Source of the DNA: Clostridiales bacterium
GTDB taxonomy: Bacteria > Bacillota > Clostridia > Christensenellales > Aristaeellaceae
Length of the DNA stretch: 64,000 bases
Direction: 5' to 3'
Assembly (NCBI GenBank): GCA_015056205.1
Contig: SVGS01000012.1
Location: forward strand, 24,071 to 88,070
The position numbers and the translations under genes were made by a program. Shown here piece by piece: positions 8,858-18,223 of this stretch; position 1 is the first letter of the stretch, and each line of letters starts with the position of its first letter. The notes under the pieces were generated by a model that worked only from the letters and a program-made list of their open reading frames with translations, ran no database searches and was not told the origin of the DNA.

Positions 8858-9400
8858 TCAAATAACAGTACTGCAGAAATCAATGATTTCCTGCCTTCTT
8901 GGAATAATGTCTTCTTTATGTTCCACGGAGCATAAGCCCAGATGTCCCGACGAAACAATTTCCAGATGCCCGTAAAAATGTTCAATGCTTGAAATGATCC
9001 TTTCACATTCCTTCATGCCCGGACCGGTTCGCAGAGCAATGGAATATCCTTTTTCCCCTGCGGGAATCGTGGCATGCGGCTCATGCGTGTTGCACCAGGG
9101 TGTGCATCTGTCAATGAAGGCCTTGAACTGTCCCGGAATATCCGCCCAATAGGAAGGCGAAACACAGATAATGACATCCGCCCGCTCAAATTCCTTCATG
9201 ATTACGGGAACATCATCCTCGAGGATGCATTTTGCGGAAAGATGACAAGACCGGCATCCTCTGCAGAATCCAAACTGATAATCGTCAATACAGATGGTTT
9301 TGACCGTCATTTTTTCAGACAGCTGTGCTGAAACGATCCGGGTTATTTCTGCCGTTGCGCCGGTCTTCACCGGACTGCAATTGATTATGAGTGCTTTCAT
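8858..9400 (-). CDS. Flavodoxin-fold NAD(P)H-dependent oxidoreductase
   Basis: A 180-residue FMN-binding oxidoreductase. ATG 9400 is preceded by AGGAAG and starts MKALIINCSPVKTGATAEI, the phosphate-binding loop of the family. A cysteine-rich block CRGCRSCHLSAKCILEDD (about residues 47-64) is typical of the iron-sulfur flavoprotein/NADPH-dependent FMN reductase subgroup, and SPSYWADIPGQFKAFIDR forms the flavin face. Substrate unknown. It ends 39 nt before a convergently unrelated AT-rich stretch and has its own start signals. Confidence 0.85.
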   Translation of the reverse strand: MKALIINCSPVKTGATAEITRIVSAQLSEKMTVKTICIDDYQFGFCRGCRSCHLSAKCILEDDVPVIMKEFERADVIICVSPSYWADIPGQFKAFIDRCTPWCNTHEPHATIPAGEKGYSIALRTGPGMKECERIISSIEHFYGHLEIVSSGHLGLCSVEHKEDIIPRRQEIIDFCSTVI

Positions 9401-9532
9401 CTTGCTTCCTACCCCGCAGTCAGGCATTTCAAAAATCCGCGATGATCCCTTCCGGCCATCTCCCAAAGATCATACCATATTTTCGATAAAAGCGGGAGAA
9501 AAAGCGGGGAATATCCGTATCTTTGGGTGGAA

Positions 9533-12500
9533 CTAATCGAAACATGCTCCTCCGTTATTCATCAGGAGACTGGCTCCCGACGGCGTAAAATACTCCTGCT
9601 CTTCCGTATAACGCCTTCCGGGAATGCCGGCCGGTTTCTGATCTTCCGGAATCTTCTCTCTCTCCCACAGGCTGCTGATCAACGCCGTCTGATCCTCATA
9701 GATCAGCTGCTCCCCACGGACATATCCCAGGCTGTCGTCCTCCGTCCAGTAGTATCGGCAGATTTCTCCGCCGGCCGTATAAGCCGGCAGATTGCTGACC
9801 GTCGCCATCCACCCGCTTCGCTCATACAGCAGGACCGGCAGAATCATTCCCTCCTGATTCCACAGCGTCAGCCGGACCCGTTTAGGTCTCATGCCGCTTA
9901 TGTTTCCTTCATCATTCCAGATTTTCCGAACGCGCAGAGTAACCGGTATCCCGGTTCTCTCCCGGTTTCCTTCCGCTCCCTCTGCTGCCGGGGGTTGCTC
10001 GGAAGCCGTTTTTGTGCTTTTCCCGTTTACCGTCCCGGAAGCAGTCTTTGTGCTTCCCGCTCGTCCGCTGCTCCCTGCTTTTCCGCCGCCGTTTCCGGCA
10101 TTTCCGGCAGGGACTGTATTCTGGGAGCCATTGTTATTTGTGTTTTCCGCGCCATAGACGATCTGGTTCCCAATCCCTGTTCCGTTTACAGCCGAACCCG
10201 AGCCGGAAAAGTTTCCGGAGGCAGTGTAGTTTCCTGTTCCGGACGCCTGACCGGAGTTGTTATTACTGCCTGTTCCCGAAGCACCTCCGCTGTTTCCGGT
10301 TCCCGTGTTATTTCCGTTGCTTCCGGTTCCCGTGTTATTGCCATTGCTTCCAGTTTCCGAATTGTTACCGTTCTCCTGTCCACCCGAATTCCCGCCGGTT
10401 GTTTCGGAGCCCTGGCCGTTGCCGGACCCCTGTTCGCTGCCCGAACCCTGACCGCTGCCGGACCCCTGTTCATTCCCCGAACCCTGTTCGTTACCTGAAC
10501 CCTGGCCGTTGCCGGACCCCTGTTCGTTGCCTGAACCCTGACCACTGCCCGAGCCCTGTTCGTTGCCGGAAGTCCGGGAATAGGTATTCACAAAGGAAAC
10601 AGCCTGAATACTCTCGTCAATCAGCACAGTCCTGTTCCCGGAAGAATCGTCGTTTACCGTTCCGTTTCCGGTGCTGATCAGCATAAAACCTGTCGTTTCC
10701 AGGTTGTCTTCGGTAAAGGTGATCCTGCTTCCGACAGGAAGATTCTCCATCAACCAGGTAAGAGGATCTGTCAATCCGTCTCCGGTACAGGCATCATCCC
10801 CGGTGAATGTCAGCGTCCCGGTTTCGGCTGAAACGGCCCGGATTCTGAAATCTTTCGGAACATGATCTGTTCCGCCAAACCTTGCTGTCAGGGTAATCGA
10901 TCGGGTCATTCTGACAGTGTTTGTATAGTTCAGATTCATCGGTGTCTGGCTTGTTTGTCCTGCCGCTACCGTGAATGTCTGGCTCCTGGCTTTCTCTCCT
11001 GTCGGCATCTGAAAGCCGTAGGGGGCTTTTGTCTGGACAAAATAGTATTCCCCGGGTTCCAGTTCATCCATCGTAATCTGCCCATTTTCATCAGATACCA
11101 GAGGAGCCACGTTAACCTTCCGGTCATTCTCATTGGATTCCGGCATCGCAAGCAGCCCGCTTGCAGGCTTTCCCTTGTTCCCATCAATCCGATACAAATC
11201 GAATTCCGCCCCAGCCAGCGGATTTCCGCTGCTGTCTTTTACGGTAAATATTACGCTTCCCTTTGCTTCCGGCTGATTGGTCATCTCAAGCGTGAACGTT
11301 TGTTCGGCTGACTGCCCGGCCTTCACCTCAAATGTTCCTGTTCTTCTGTCCATCGCATCCGGCAGAACATAGCCGGTCGGCGCTTTTGTTTCCGCGAAAT
11401 AGTATGAGCCCGGTTCCAGGTTGCCGACAGTGATCTTTCCCACTGCATCGGTGATCAGTACAGCTGTATTAACCTTCCGGTCTTCCTCATTCCCCGTAAC
11501 AAGATAGAAATCAAATTCTGCGTCGTTCAGCGGTTCATTTCCGTTCAGAGCTTTCAGTGTCAGCGTAACGCTTCCTTTCGTCTCCAGCTGGTTCGTCATG
11601 ACAACATTCAGCATCTGAACTGCACTCTGTCCCGCCGCTATGCTGCATTCTCCGCTCTTCGCCGCGTTCCCCGTAGGCAGCACATATCCACTCGGCGCAT
11701 TGGTTTCAGCAAAATAGTACGTTCCCGGATTCAGATCACTGATCGTTATCTGCCCCTGAGCATTGGTTGTCAAAGTTCCGTCATTGATCTTCAGATCGTT
11801 TTCTTCTCCGCTTCCTACCCGATACAGCTCAAACTCTGCTCCCGGCAGTGCCATATCCCCACCTGCAACTTTCAGAGTCAGAACGATTGTTCCCTTCGCC
11901 TCCGCCTGATTGCTCATCTCAATTTCCATCGGCTGAAGTACTGCCTGCCCCGCTGGAACGCTGCAAGTCACGCTCCTCGCCGCGTCCTCTGTCGGCAGCA
12001 CATATCCACTCGGCGCTCCGGTTTCAACAAAATAGTACATTCCCGGATCCAGACAGCTGACCGTAATCTGTCCATGATCATCTGTTATCAGAGTTCCGTC
12101 ATTGATCTTCAGATCGTTTCCTTCTCCGCTTCCTTCCCGATACAGCTCAAACTCTGCTCCCTGCAGTGCCATATCCCCACCTGCAACTTTCAGAGTCAGA
12201 ACGATTGTTCCCTTCGCTTCCGGCTGATTGGTCATCTCAATTTCCATCGGCTGCAGTACTGCCTGCCCCGCTGGAACGCTGCGAGTCACGCTCCTCGCCG
12301 CGTCCTCCGTCGGCAGCACATATCCGTTTGGCGCTCCGGTTTCAACGAAATAGTACGTTCCCGGGTTCAGATCACTGACTGTAATCTGTCCCTGAGCATC
12401 TGTTGTCAAAGTTTCATCATTGATTTTCTGGTAGTTCTCTTCTTCGGTTCTTTTCCCATACAGCTCAAATTTCGCTCCCGGCAGCCCCGTGCTTCCGCCT

Positions 12501-15500
12501 TCAACCTTCAAGGTCAGAACGATTGTTCCCTTCGCTTCCGGCTGATTGCTCATCTCAACTTCCACCGGCTGAAGTACCGCCTGCCCCGCTGGAACGCTGC
12601 GAGTCATGCTCCTCGCCGCGTCCTCCGTCGGCAGCACATATCCGCTTGGCGCTCCGGTTTCAACGAAATAGTACGTTCCCGGGTTCAGATCACTGACTGT
12701 AATCTGTCCCTGAGCATCTGTTGTCAAAGTTTCATCATTGATTTTCTGGTAGTTCTCTTCTTCGGTTCTTTTCCCATACAGCTCAAATTTCGCTCCCGGC
12801 AGCCCCGTGCTTCCGCCTTCAACCTTCAAGGTCAGAACGATTGTTCCCTTCGCTTCCACCTGATTGGTCATCGCAATTCCCACCGGCTGAAGTTCCGCCT
12901 GTCCTGCCGCTATGCTGCAGTCTCCGCTTTTCGCCGCATCCTCCGCCGGCAGCACATATCCACTCGGCGCATTAGTTTCGACAAAATAGTACGTTCCCGG
13001 ATTCAGATCACTGATCGTTATCTGCCCCTGAGCATTGGTTGTCAAAGTCTCCTGATTGATTTGCCAATCGTTTTCTTCTCCTGTTCCCTTCCGATACAGA
13101 TTAAACCTTGCTCCCTGCAGCGCTATGTTTCCGCCTGCAGCCGTTAACGTAAGAGTGATTGTTCCCTTTGCTTCCGGCTGATTGGTCATCTCAATTTCCA
13201 CCGGCTGAAGTTCCGCCTGTCCTGCGGCTATGCTGCAGTCTCCGCTTTTCGCCGCATCCTCCGCCGGCAGCACATATTCACTCGGCGCATTAGTTTCGAC
13301 AAAATAGTACGTTCCCGGATTCAGATCACTGATCGTTATCTGCCCCAGAGCATCCGTTATCAATGTTTCAGTATTGATTTGATAATCGTCTTCTTCTCCG
13401 TTTCCTGCCCGATACAGATTAAAGTTTGCTCCCTGCAGTACCGTATCTCCGCCTGCAACTTTCAGAATCAGAACGATTGTTCCCTTCGCTTCCGGCTGAT
13501 TGCTCATCTCAATTTCCATCGGCTGAAGTACTGCCTGCCCCGCTGGAACGCTGCAAGTCACGCTCCTCGCCGCGTCCTCCGTCGGCAGCACATATCCACT
13601 CGGCGCTCCGGTTTCAACGAAACAGTATGTTCCCGGGTTCAGATCGCTGACCGTAATCTGCCCCTGATCATCTGTTGTCAAAATCTCCTGATTGATCTTC
13701 TGATCGTTTTCTTCTCCAATTCCCTCACGATAAAGCTCAAATACCGCTCCCGGCAGCCCCGTGCTTCCGCCTTCAACCTTCAAGGTCAGAACGATTGTTC
13801 CCTTCGCTTCCGGCTGATTGGTCATCTCAACTTCCACCGGCTGAAGTACTGCCTGCCCCGCTGGAACGCTGCGAGTCATGCTCCTCGCCGCGTCCTCCGT
13901 CGGCAGCACATATCCACTCGGCGCTCCGGTTTCAACGAAATAGTATGTTCCCGGGTTCAGATCGCTGACCGTAATCTGCCCCTGATCATCTGTTATCAAA
14001 GCTCCATTGTTGATCTTCTGGTAGTTCTCTTCTTCGGTTCCTTTTCCATACAGCTCAAATGTCGCTCCCGGCAGCCCCGTGCTTCCGCCTTCAGCCTTCA
14101 AAGTCAGAATAATTGTTCCCTTCGCCTCCGGCTGATTGGTCATGCTGAGCGTGAATGCCTGTTCTGTCGACTGCCCGGCCTTCACCTCAAAGATTTCTGT
14201 CCTCCTGCCCGTCTCATCCGGCAAAACAAAGCCTGCCGGTGCCTTCGTTTCCACAAAATAGTATGTTCCATGCGATATATTCTCAATCAGGATCTCACCA
14301 GCCTGATCTGTTGTTAAATGAATCTGATTTTCTTTCTGTGCACTGCCCGTGCGATAAAAGTCGAATTCCCCTCCTGCCAGCGGGATTTCCGTATTCGCCC
14401 GGGTCAGCTTCAGCGTAACCCTTCCTTTCGTTTCCGGCTGATTAGTCATGGCGACTGTCATTTCCTGAACGTCCGCATGTCCTGGCTCTATCGTGCGTTG
14501 CGCACTGTTTTCATTTCCGCCTGTCGGAAGCACATATCCTGCCGGGGCACCGATTTCCCGGAAATAATATGTCCCCGGATCCAGTTCTGTAACTGTGATT
14601 TGTCCGTTTGCATCTGTCCTTAATTCCTCTTCATTGACCGGCTGATCATTTTCCCTGCACAGATTAAACGCCGCTCCGGGCAAAGCGTTGCCATGACTGT
14701 CTGTCAGCGTAAGCGTTATTTTCCCCTTCTTCTCCTTCTGATTGACCATACTGACAGAGAAGGTCTGTTCCGCGGTTTCCCCTGATTTCACCGTAAAAGA
14801 TTCTGTCCTTCTGTCATTTTCCCCGGGCATAACATACCCAGACGGTACACTGAGCTCTGAAAAATAGTATGTTCCCGGATCCAATTTCTCATATGATATG
14901 ATTCCGTTCTCGTCCGTTACCAGATCTCTTGTATTGATTCTGGCAGCATTTCCCTGATCTTCCGAATAGAGATCAAACGCTGCTCCTTCAATCGGTTGAT
15001 TGTTTTCATCTTTCAGCGTCAAAACAGCTTTGCCTTTTGTTGGTTGCGAAATAGATACTTCGTAACTATTTCCATTCTTCTTAGCCGAATACAGGTACCC
15101 TGTTTTTAACGATCCTCTGGTCGATGCATGGGCTATAGTCGGAGAAACTGACGCACTTACCTCCTGAACCATTACAGTACTTTCACCGACATTTAGATTG
15201 CAATTCTCTTTGGCAGACGAATCCCAGCTTTCATATGGGAAATCATACATACCCGCACTGGTAAATGTATATGATTCACTGAATTCACTAATCTCCTTAT
15301 TCTCATAATATATATTTGTTCCGTCCCGATATGCACACCAGATATAGATTTTATACCCATCCGACTTAATATCACTGAGCCTTGCTCCGTTTGTGTTGAG
15401 TTTTACAGTAAAGCTCATGGACGTTGACCCGGCGCCCAAAAGCATAGCCGATCCCTTTGCCCCAAGTCGCAATGTCTGTATTTCATTTTCCGGAGGAATG

Positions 15501-16366
15501 AGCGGTTCTGTCTTCTCTCCTATTCCCTGTAACAATCCCGGCTTGTCAGTCTCCGGAGTCTTCTTTGCTTCTTCTGCCGGATCGGATTGACCGAGGTCAT
15601 CATTCAGATCAGTTCCTGCTGCGTCTTTCTTTGATATTGTCTGATCGGTTTGTTCTGCCGTCGCCCCTGCCAGCTGGGCCTCCGCTGTCAGGTTCTCATC
15701 ATCCCGGTTTCCGGTATAATCCTGATCTTCCGTTTCATCTGTTTCTTCGTCTTTATCTTCGTCGGCTTCTTCATTGATCTCATCGGCATTATTGGCTTCA
15801 TCTGTCTCTTCCGGATCAGCTGCTTCACCGGGCTCGCCTGGACTCTTCCGTAAAGTCATTTTCAGCGCGGAATGCCCCCGGTTGATCTGCTCTTCATCCG
15901 GTTCCTCATCCTTCTCTTCATCCGGTTCCTCATCTTTCTCCTGACCCGGCTCCTTCACAGATTCCGAAGCTTGCTCTGCCGGGTTCACCTCTTCATCCTC
16001 CGGATCCTGCCCGTCCGGATTCTCCGGTTCATCTTCCCGCTCCTGTTCAGCTGCGTCCCCGGACCCAGTCTGTTCATCCGCGCCGGATTCTTCCGGGTGT
16101 TCTTCCGATTCATTTCCTTCCGGATTCTCCGGTTCTCCCGATTCCTTTTCCTGCTGTGTTTCGGATGCGTCATTCTCTCCGGCTGCGGAATTCGTTTGAT
16201 CGGCTTCTTCCTCATTTACCGCATCCTCTTCAGACAGATTTGTTTCCGGGCTGGCTGGCACATCAGGCTCATTTTCTCCCGCTGCAAGGCCATGCAGCGG
16301 CCACGACGAAAAGATCAGACAGACAGCCATGAATACAGAGATTATGCTCAAAGTCTTTTTCGACAT
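9533..16366 (-). CDS. Giant SpaA/Cna-B repeat surface protein
   Basis: A 2277-residue exported protein; ATG 16366 follows GGGAGAG and a signal peptide (LSIISVFMAVCLIFSSWPLHG). Residues 30-330 are a very acidic Glu/Asp/Pro/Ser spacer. A unique domain (about 335-440, MSFTVKLNTNGARLSD) precedes 13 tandem SpaA/Cna-B-type domains of about 106 residues (about 440-1820), each with KGTIVLTLK, GAxFELY, TDxxGQITVSDLNPGTYYFVETxAPSGYVLP and ending MTNQPEA. One further beta domain follows, then a Gly/Ser/Asn/Gln linker (about 1934-2090) and a last Cna-B-like domain (TLRVRKIWNDEG). There is no LPXTG or C-terminal membrane helix. It is probably an adhesin or stalk; intramolecular isopeptide bonds are possible but not shown. 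Confidence 0.85.
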   Translation of the reverse strand: MSKKTLSIISVFMAVCLIFSSWPLHGLAAGENEPDVPASPETNLSEEDAVNEEEADQTNSAAGENDASETQQEKESGEPENPEGNESEEHPEESGADEQTGSGDAAEQEREDEPENPDGQDPEDEEVNPAEQASESVKEPGQEKDEEPDEEKDEEPDEEQINRGHSALKMTLRKSPGEPGEAADPEETDEANNADEINEEADEDKDEETDETEDQDYTGNRDDENLTAEAQLAGATAEQTDQTISKKDAAGTDLNDDLGQSDPAEEAKKTPETDKPGLLQGIGEKTEPLIPPENEIQTLRLGAKGSAMLLGAGSTSMSFTVKLNTNGARLSDIKSDGYKIYIWCAYRDGTNIYYENKEISEFSESYTFTSAGMYDFPYESWDSSAKENCNLNVGESTVMVQEVSASVSPTIAHASTRGSLKTGYLYSAKKNGNSYEVSISQPTKGKAVLTLKDENNQPIEGAAFDLYSEDQGNAARINTRDLVTDENGIISYEKLDPGTYYFSELSVPSGYVMPGENDRRTESFTVKSGETAEQTFSVSMVNQKEKKGKITLTLTDSHGNALPGAAFNLCRENDQPVNEEELRTDANGQITVTELDPGTYYFREIGAPAGYVLPTGGNENSAQRTIEPGHADVQEMTVAMTNQPETKGRVTLKLTRANTEIPLAGGEFDFYRTGSAQKENQIHLTTDQAGEILIENISHGTYYFVETKAPAGFVLPDETGRRTEIFEVKAGQSTEQAFTLSMTNQPEAKGTIILTLKAEGGSTGLPGATFELYGKGTEEENYQKINNGALITDDQGQITVSDLNPGTYYFVETGAPSGYVLPTEDAARSMTRSVPAGQAVLQPVEVEMTNQPEAKGTIVLTLKVEGGSTGLPGAVFELYREGIGEENDQKINQEILTTDDQGQITVSDLNPGTYCFVETGAPSGYVLPTEDAARSVTCSVPAGQAVLQPMEIEMSNQPEAKGTIVLILKVAGGDTVLQGANFNLYRAGNGEEDDYQINTETLITDALGQITISDLNPGTYYFVETNAPSEYVLPAEDAAKSGDCSIAAGQAELQPVEIEMTNQPEAKGTITLTLTAAGGNIALQGARFNLYRKGTGEENDWQINQETLTTNAQGQITISDLNPGTYYFVETNAPSGYVLPAEDAAKSGDCSIAAGQAELQPVGIAMTNQVEAKGTIVLTLKVEGGSTGLPGAKFELYGKRTEEENYQKINDETLTTDAQGQITVSDLNPGTYYFVETGAPSGYVLPTEDAARSMTRSVPAGQAVLQPVEVEMSNQPEAKGTIVLTLKVEGGSTGLPGAKFELYGKRTEEENYQKINDETLTTDAQGQITVSDLNPGTYYFVETGAPNGYVLPTEDAARSVTRSVPAGQAVLQPMEIEMTNQPEAKGTIVLTLKVAGGDMALQGAEFELYREGSGEGNDLKINDGTLITDDHGQITVSCLDPGMYYFVETGAPSGYVLPTEDAARSVTCSVPAGQAVLQPMEIEMSNQAEAKGTIVLTLKVAGGDMALPGAEFELYRVGSGEENDLKINDGTLTTNAQGQITISDLNPGTYYFAETNAPSGYVLPTGNAAKSGECSIAAGQSAVQMLNVVMTNQLETKGSVTLTLKALNGNEPLNDAEFDFYLVTGNEEDRKVNTAVLITDAVGKITVGNLEPGSYYFAETKAPTGYVLPDAMDRRTGTFEVKAGQSAEQTFTLEMTNQPEAKGSVIFTVKDSSGNPLAGAEFDLYRIDGNKGKPASGLLAMPESNENDRKVNVAPLVSDENGQITMDELEPGEYYFVQTKAPYGFQMPTGEKARSQTFTVAAGQTSQTPMNLNYTNTVRMTRSITLTARFGGTDHVPKDFRIRAVSAETGTLTFTGDDACTGDGLTDPLTWLMENLPVGSRITFTEDNLETTGFMLISTGNGTVNDDSSGNRTVLIDESIQAVSFVNTYSRTSGNEQGSGSGQGSGNEQGSGNGQGSGNEQGSGNEQGSGSGQGSGSEQGSGNGQGSETTGGNSGGQENGNNSETGSNGNNTGTGSNGNNTGTGNSGGASGTGSNNNSGQASGTGNYTASGNFSGSGSAVNGTGIGNQIVYGAENTNNNGSQNTVPAGNAGNGGGKAGSSGRAGSTKTASGTVNGKSTKTASEQPPAAEGAEGNRERTGIPVTLRVRKIWNDEGNISGMRPKRVRLTLWNQEGMILPVLLYERSGWMATVSNLPAYTAGGEICRYYWTEDDSLGYVRGEQLIYEDQTALISSLWEREKIPEDQKPAGIPGRRYTEEQEYFTPSGASLLMNNGGACFD
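10379..10565 (-). repeat. Short tandem repeat encoding a Gly-Ser-Glu/Gln linker
   Basis: An 18-nt register is repeated about ten times, giving GSGNEQGSGSGQ-type sequence inside the giant surface protein. Such repeats change length by slippage, so the linker length may vary between strains. Confidence 0.8.
10910..15045 (-). repeat. Thirteen tandem ~318-nt repeats (SpaA domains)
   Basis: Thirteen in-frame units of about 318 nt. The central eight (about 11600-14120) are close to each other; the outer ones are diverged. Units 8 and 9, about 12240-12555 and 12556-12873, are almost identical over 200 nt, which marks a recent duplication. Assembly collapse or expansion is a risk here. Confidence 0.9.
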
Positions 16367-16628
16367 AAAGTGATCTCTCCCGTCTTTTCTCTTCTCAGAT
16401 GATCCATCAGCATAATATGAATCGGTCAATATGCAGCAGAAAACAAATATCCGTGAGGCGCAGCTCATTCGCAGGTGCGTTTGTTTCTATTTTATTACAT
16501 TTTTATTTCATTTGTTAATTTTATATAACAAGTTTATTAGAAATAAGCGCAAAAGTTTTCATTTTTTGCTGTTTTCCGGTCCCCCGGCTGATGAAATTGG
16601 AAAAAGACAGGAATTCAGATTCTTTATT

Positions 16629-17555
16629 TCAGGCTCTCTCTTCCCAGGAAAGCATTTCTTCCATCATCTGTACAATCTTTTCGAGTTCTTTCGCTTCAAC
16701 CGAAGAAAAGCGATTGAGAACCGGACTGTCGATATCCAGCACTCCGATGACTTTTCCCTCATGATGAATCGGAATCACAATCTCTGACGCGGAAGCGCTG
16801 TCGCAGGCGATGTGTCCCGGGAACAGATGGACATCCGGAACGAGGATGGTTTCATTCTTTTCAACCGCCGTTCCGCATACGCCTTTTCCTGCTGGGATAT
16901 GAATGCAGGCCGGTTTCCCCTGAAACGGTCCGACCGTCAGCCGGCCGTTCCGCATCAGATAGAACCCTGCCCAGTTCAGCTCCCGAAAGGAATCCATGAT
17001 CAGCGCCGACAGATTGCTCATGGCCGCCACATACCAGGGTTCGCTCTCCATCAGGGCTTTCGCCTGCTCCGCCAGCATGCCGGCGGATAATTCCTTCAGA
17101 TAAAATCGGTTCATCGTGGAATGAACGACAAAAGGCGGCCGATCGATTTCCGTATAACCGGTCTTCTGATAAATATGCAGGGCTGCCTGCAGACTGGTAT
17201 GGGTTTCCAGATAAATCCGCCTGTAGCCCAGTTCTCTCGCTTGATCCTCAATCCGCTGTATCAGGCTGTATCCAAGGCCTCTTCCTTTGGCCTCCTCCAC
17301 CAGATACAGTTTCTGCAGCTCGCAGCAATCAGGGTAACCGTCGAATTCCGCCAGTCCGATTCCCCCAAGCAGTTTTCCCTGCTCTGTCAGGACAAAATAG
17401 GCGCGCCCGGGCCGGGCGTAAAAATCGCTCAGATGATCCAGCCCTTCGTCATAATACGCGGTTCCCGGAATATCCAGATGATATGCCTTCAGATTCTGCC
17501 GAATCATCTCCGCTACCGCTTTGTCAAATTGAGGTTCCAGCTTCCTGTATTCCAT
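16629..17555 (-). CDS. GNAT acetyltransferase fused to free methionine-(R)-sulfoxide reductase
   Basis: A 308-residue two-domain protein. Residues 1-155 form a GNAT N-acetyltransferase with the acetyl-CoA loop at VEEAKGRGLGYSLIQRIEDQ. Residues 160-305 match the GAF-fold fRMsr family: NWAGFYLM, VGPFQGKPACIHIP, GKGVCGTAV, GHIACDSASASEIVIPI and IGVLDIDS, keeping the three conserved cysteines used in catalysis and thioredoxin recycling. fRMsr reduces free methionine-R-sulfoxide. The normal enzyme is a lone domain of about 150-165 residues, so the fusion is unusual. What the GNAT part acetylates is unknown. No other stress gene is adjacent. Confidence 0.9.
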   Translation of the reverse strand: MEYRKLEPQFDKAVAEMIRQNLKAYHLDIPGTAYYDEGLDHLSDFYARPGRAYFVLTEQGKLLGGIGLAEFDGYPDCCELQKLYLVEEAKGRGLGYSLIQRIEDQARELGYRRIYLETHTSLQAALHIYQKTGYTEIDRPPFVVHSTMNRFYLKELSAGMLAEQAKALMESEPWYVAAMSNLSALIMDSFRELNWAGFYLMRNGRLTVGPFQGKPACIHIPAGKGVCGTAVEKNETILVPDVHLFPGHIACDSASASEIVIPIHHEGKVIGVLDIDSPVLNRFSSVEAKELEKIVQMMEEMLSWEERA

Positions 17556-17925
17556 CCTGCGCTCGCTCCCGGATCTGTCTTTCTTTTTCCCGCTTTGCCG
17601 TTCCGGCCGTCCGTTTCCGTGCCGGTCTCCCGCTCAGAGTTCTGAACGGTCCGCGGTACATGTCTGATATCTTACCAGTTTTCATTCTTTCTGTCACCTG
17701 AATATGCATCTGTAGCCATATCGGTTATTCATCTGCATTGTTGCGGCAACAGAAAAAGATCGGATGGCTTTCGCTTACGCAGACAGCTGTCCGGAAAGCG
17801 GTTTTGCCATCCGATCATGAGGTGAGTTAAAGACCGTACGACTGTTTATGAACAGCTGCATGATCCGGCCCGTAAGGGAAAGCGCAGGCCGAACGTTCGA
17901 CGGTGATCTCCGTATGATGCCGGAT
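17556..17925. other. 370-nt intergenic stretch between the GNAT-fRMsr and Nif11-like genes
   Basis: It holds the terminator hairpin at 17751-17816, a possible promoter for the GNAT-fRMsr gene (minus-strand TGACAG, 16 nt, TAAGAT around 17665-17695), and the 14-nt dyad CTGTTTATGAACAG near 17841. I see no convincing coding sequence. Confidence 0.5.
17751..17816 (-). terminator. Terminator downstream of the Nif11-like gene
   Basis: A perfect 11-bp stem (17758-17768 with 17806-17816) encloses a structured 37-nt loop. On the minus strand it is followed by five T residues. It lies about 110 nt beyond the stop of the Nif11-like gene and would end the operon. Confidence 0.7.
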
Positions 17926-18174
17926 TTATACCCCGGTCATAAATTCATTCCACATGTCAGCAACCTTATGTAAAACTTTTTTCCCCCATTCATTCACTTT
18001 GCCGCCGCCGGCCACATTGTCCATTTCTTCGTCAGGCAATTCTTTGAGGACATCAACTCCTTGCTCTTCCAGGAAGGCCGCGAGCGCTTCTTCACCTTTT
18101 CCCACTGCCTCCGTCATCTCCTTCTTCAATGCTTCATCGGTCTCGGCCTTCTTTTTGAACTCCTGAATTGTCAT
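17926..18174 (-). CDS. Nif11-like double-glycine leader peptide (candidate RiPP or bacteriocin precursor)
   Basis: An 82-residue peptide from ATG 18174, which is preceded by repeated AAGGA. The first 57 residues match the Nif11-like leader pattern: MTIQEFKKKAETDEALKKEM, a second helix ending in FLEEQGVDV, and the classic end LPDEEMDNVAGG. Cleavage after the Gly-Gly would release about 25 residues, GKVNEWGKKVLHKVADMWNE followed by FMTGV: cationic, amphipathic, two Trp, no Cys. The absence of Cys rules out thioether crosslinks. It lies 50 nt after a Sel1-repeat gene in the same direction. No C39-peptidase transporter or lanthionine enzyme is in the window. It may be an unmodified secreted peptide or a substrate of a distant enzyme. 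Confidence 0.75.
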   Translation of the reverse strand: MTIQEFKKKAETDEALKKEMTEAVGKGEEALAAFLEEQGVDVLKELPDEEMDNVAGGGKVNEWGKKVLHKVADMWNEFMTGV

Positions 18175-18223
18175 TTTCCTTTCCTTCCTTTCTATCAGCG
18201 GGATGGTCCCGCAATTTGAATCA

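Noticed and set aside
12074..13147. 357-codon plus-strand frame with repeats
   Set aside because: Mirror of the SpaA repeats on the other strand; the repeats explain its length and periodicity.
10910..15045. CRISPR-like regular repeats
   Set aside because: Units are about 318 nt, coding and in frame with no spacers, so they are protein domain repeats.
17838..17856. Second LexA site near CTGTTTATGAACAG
   Set aside because: The dyad lacks the GAAC-N4-GTTC arrangement and lies downstream of a gene end, not at a promoter.
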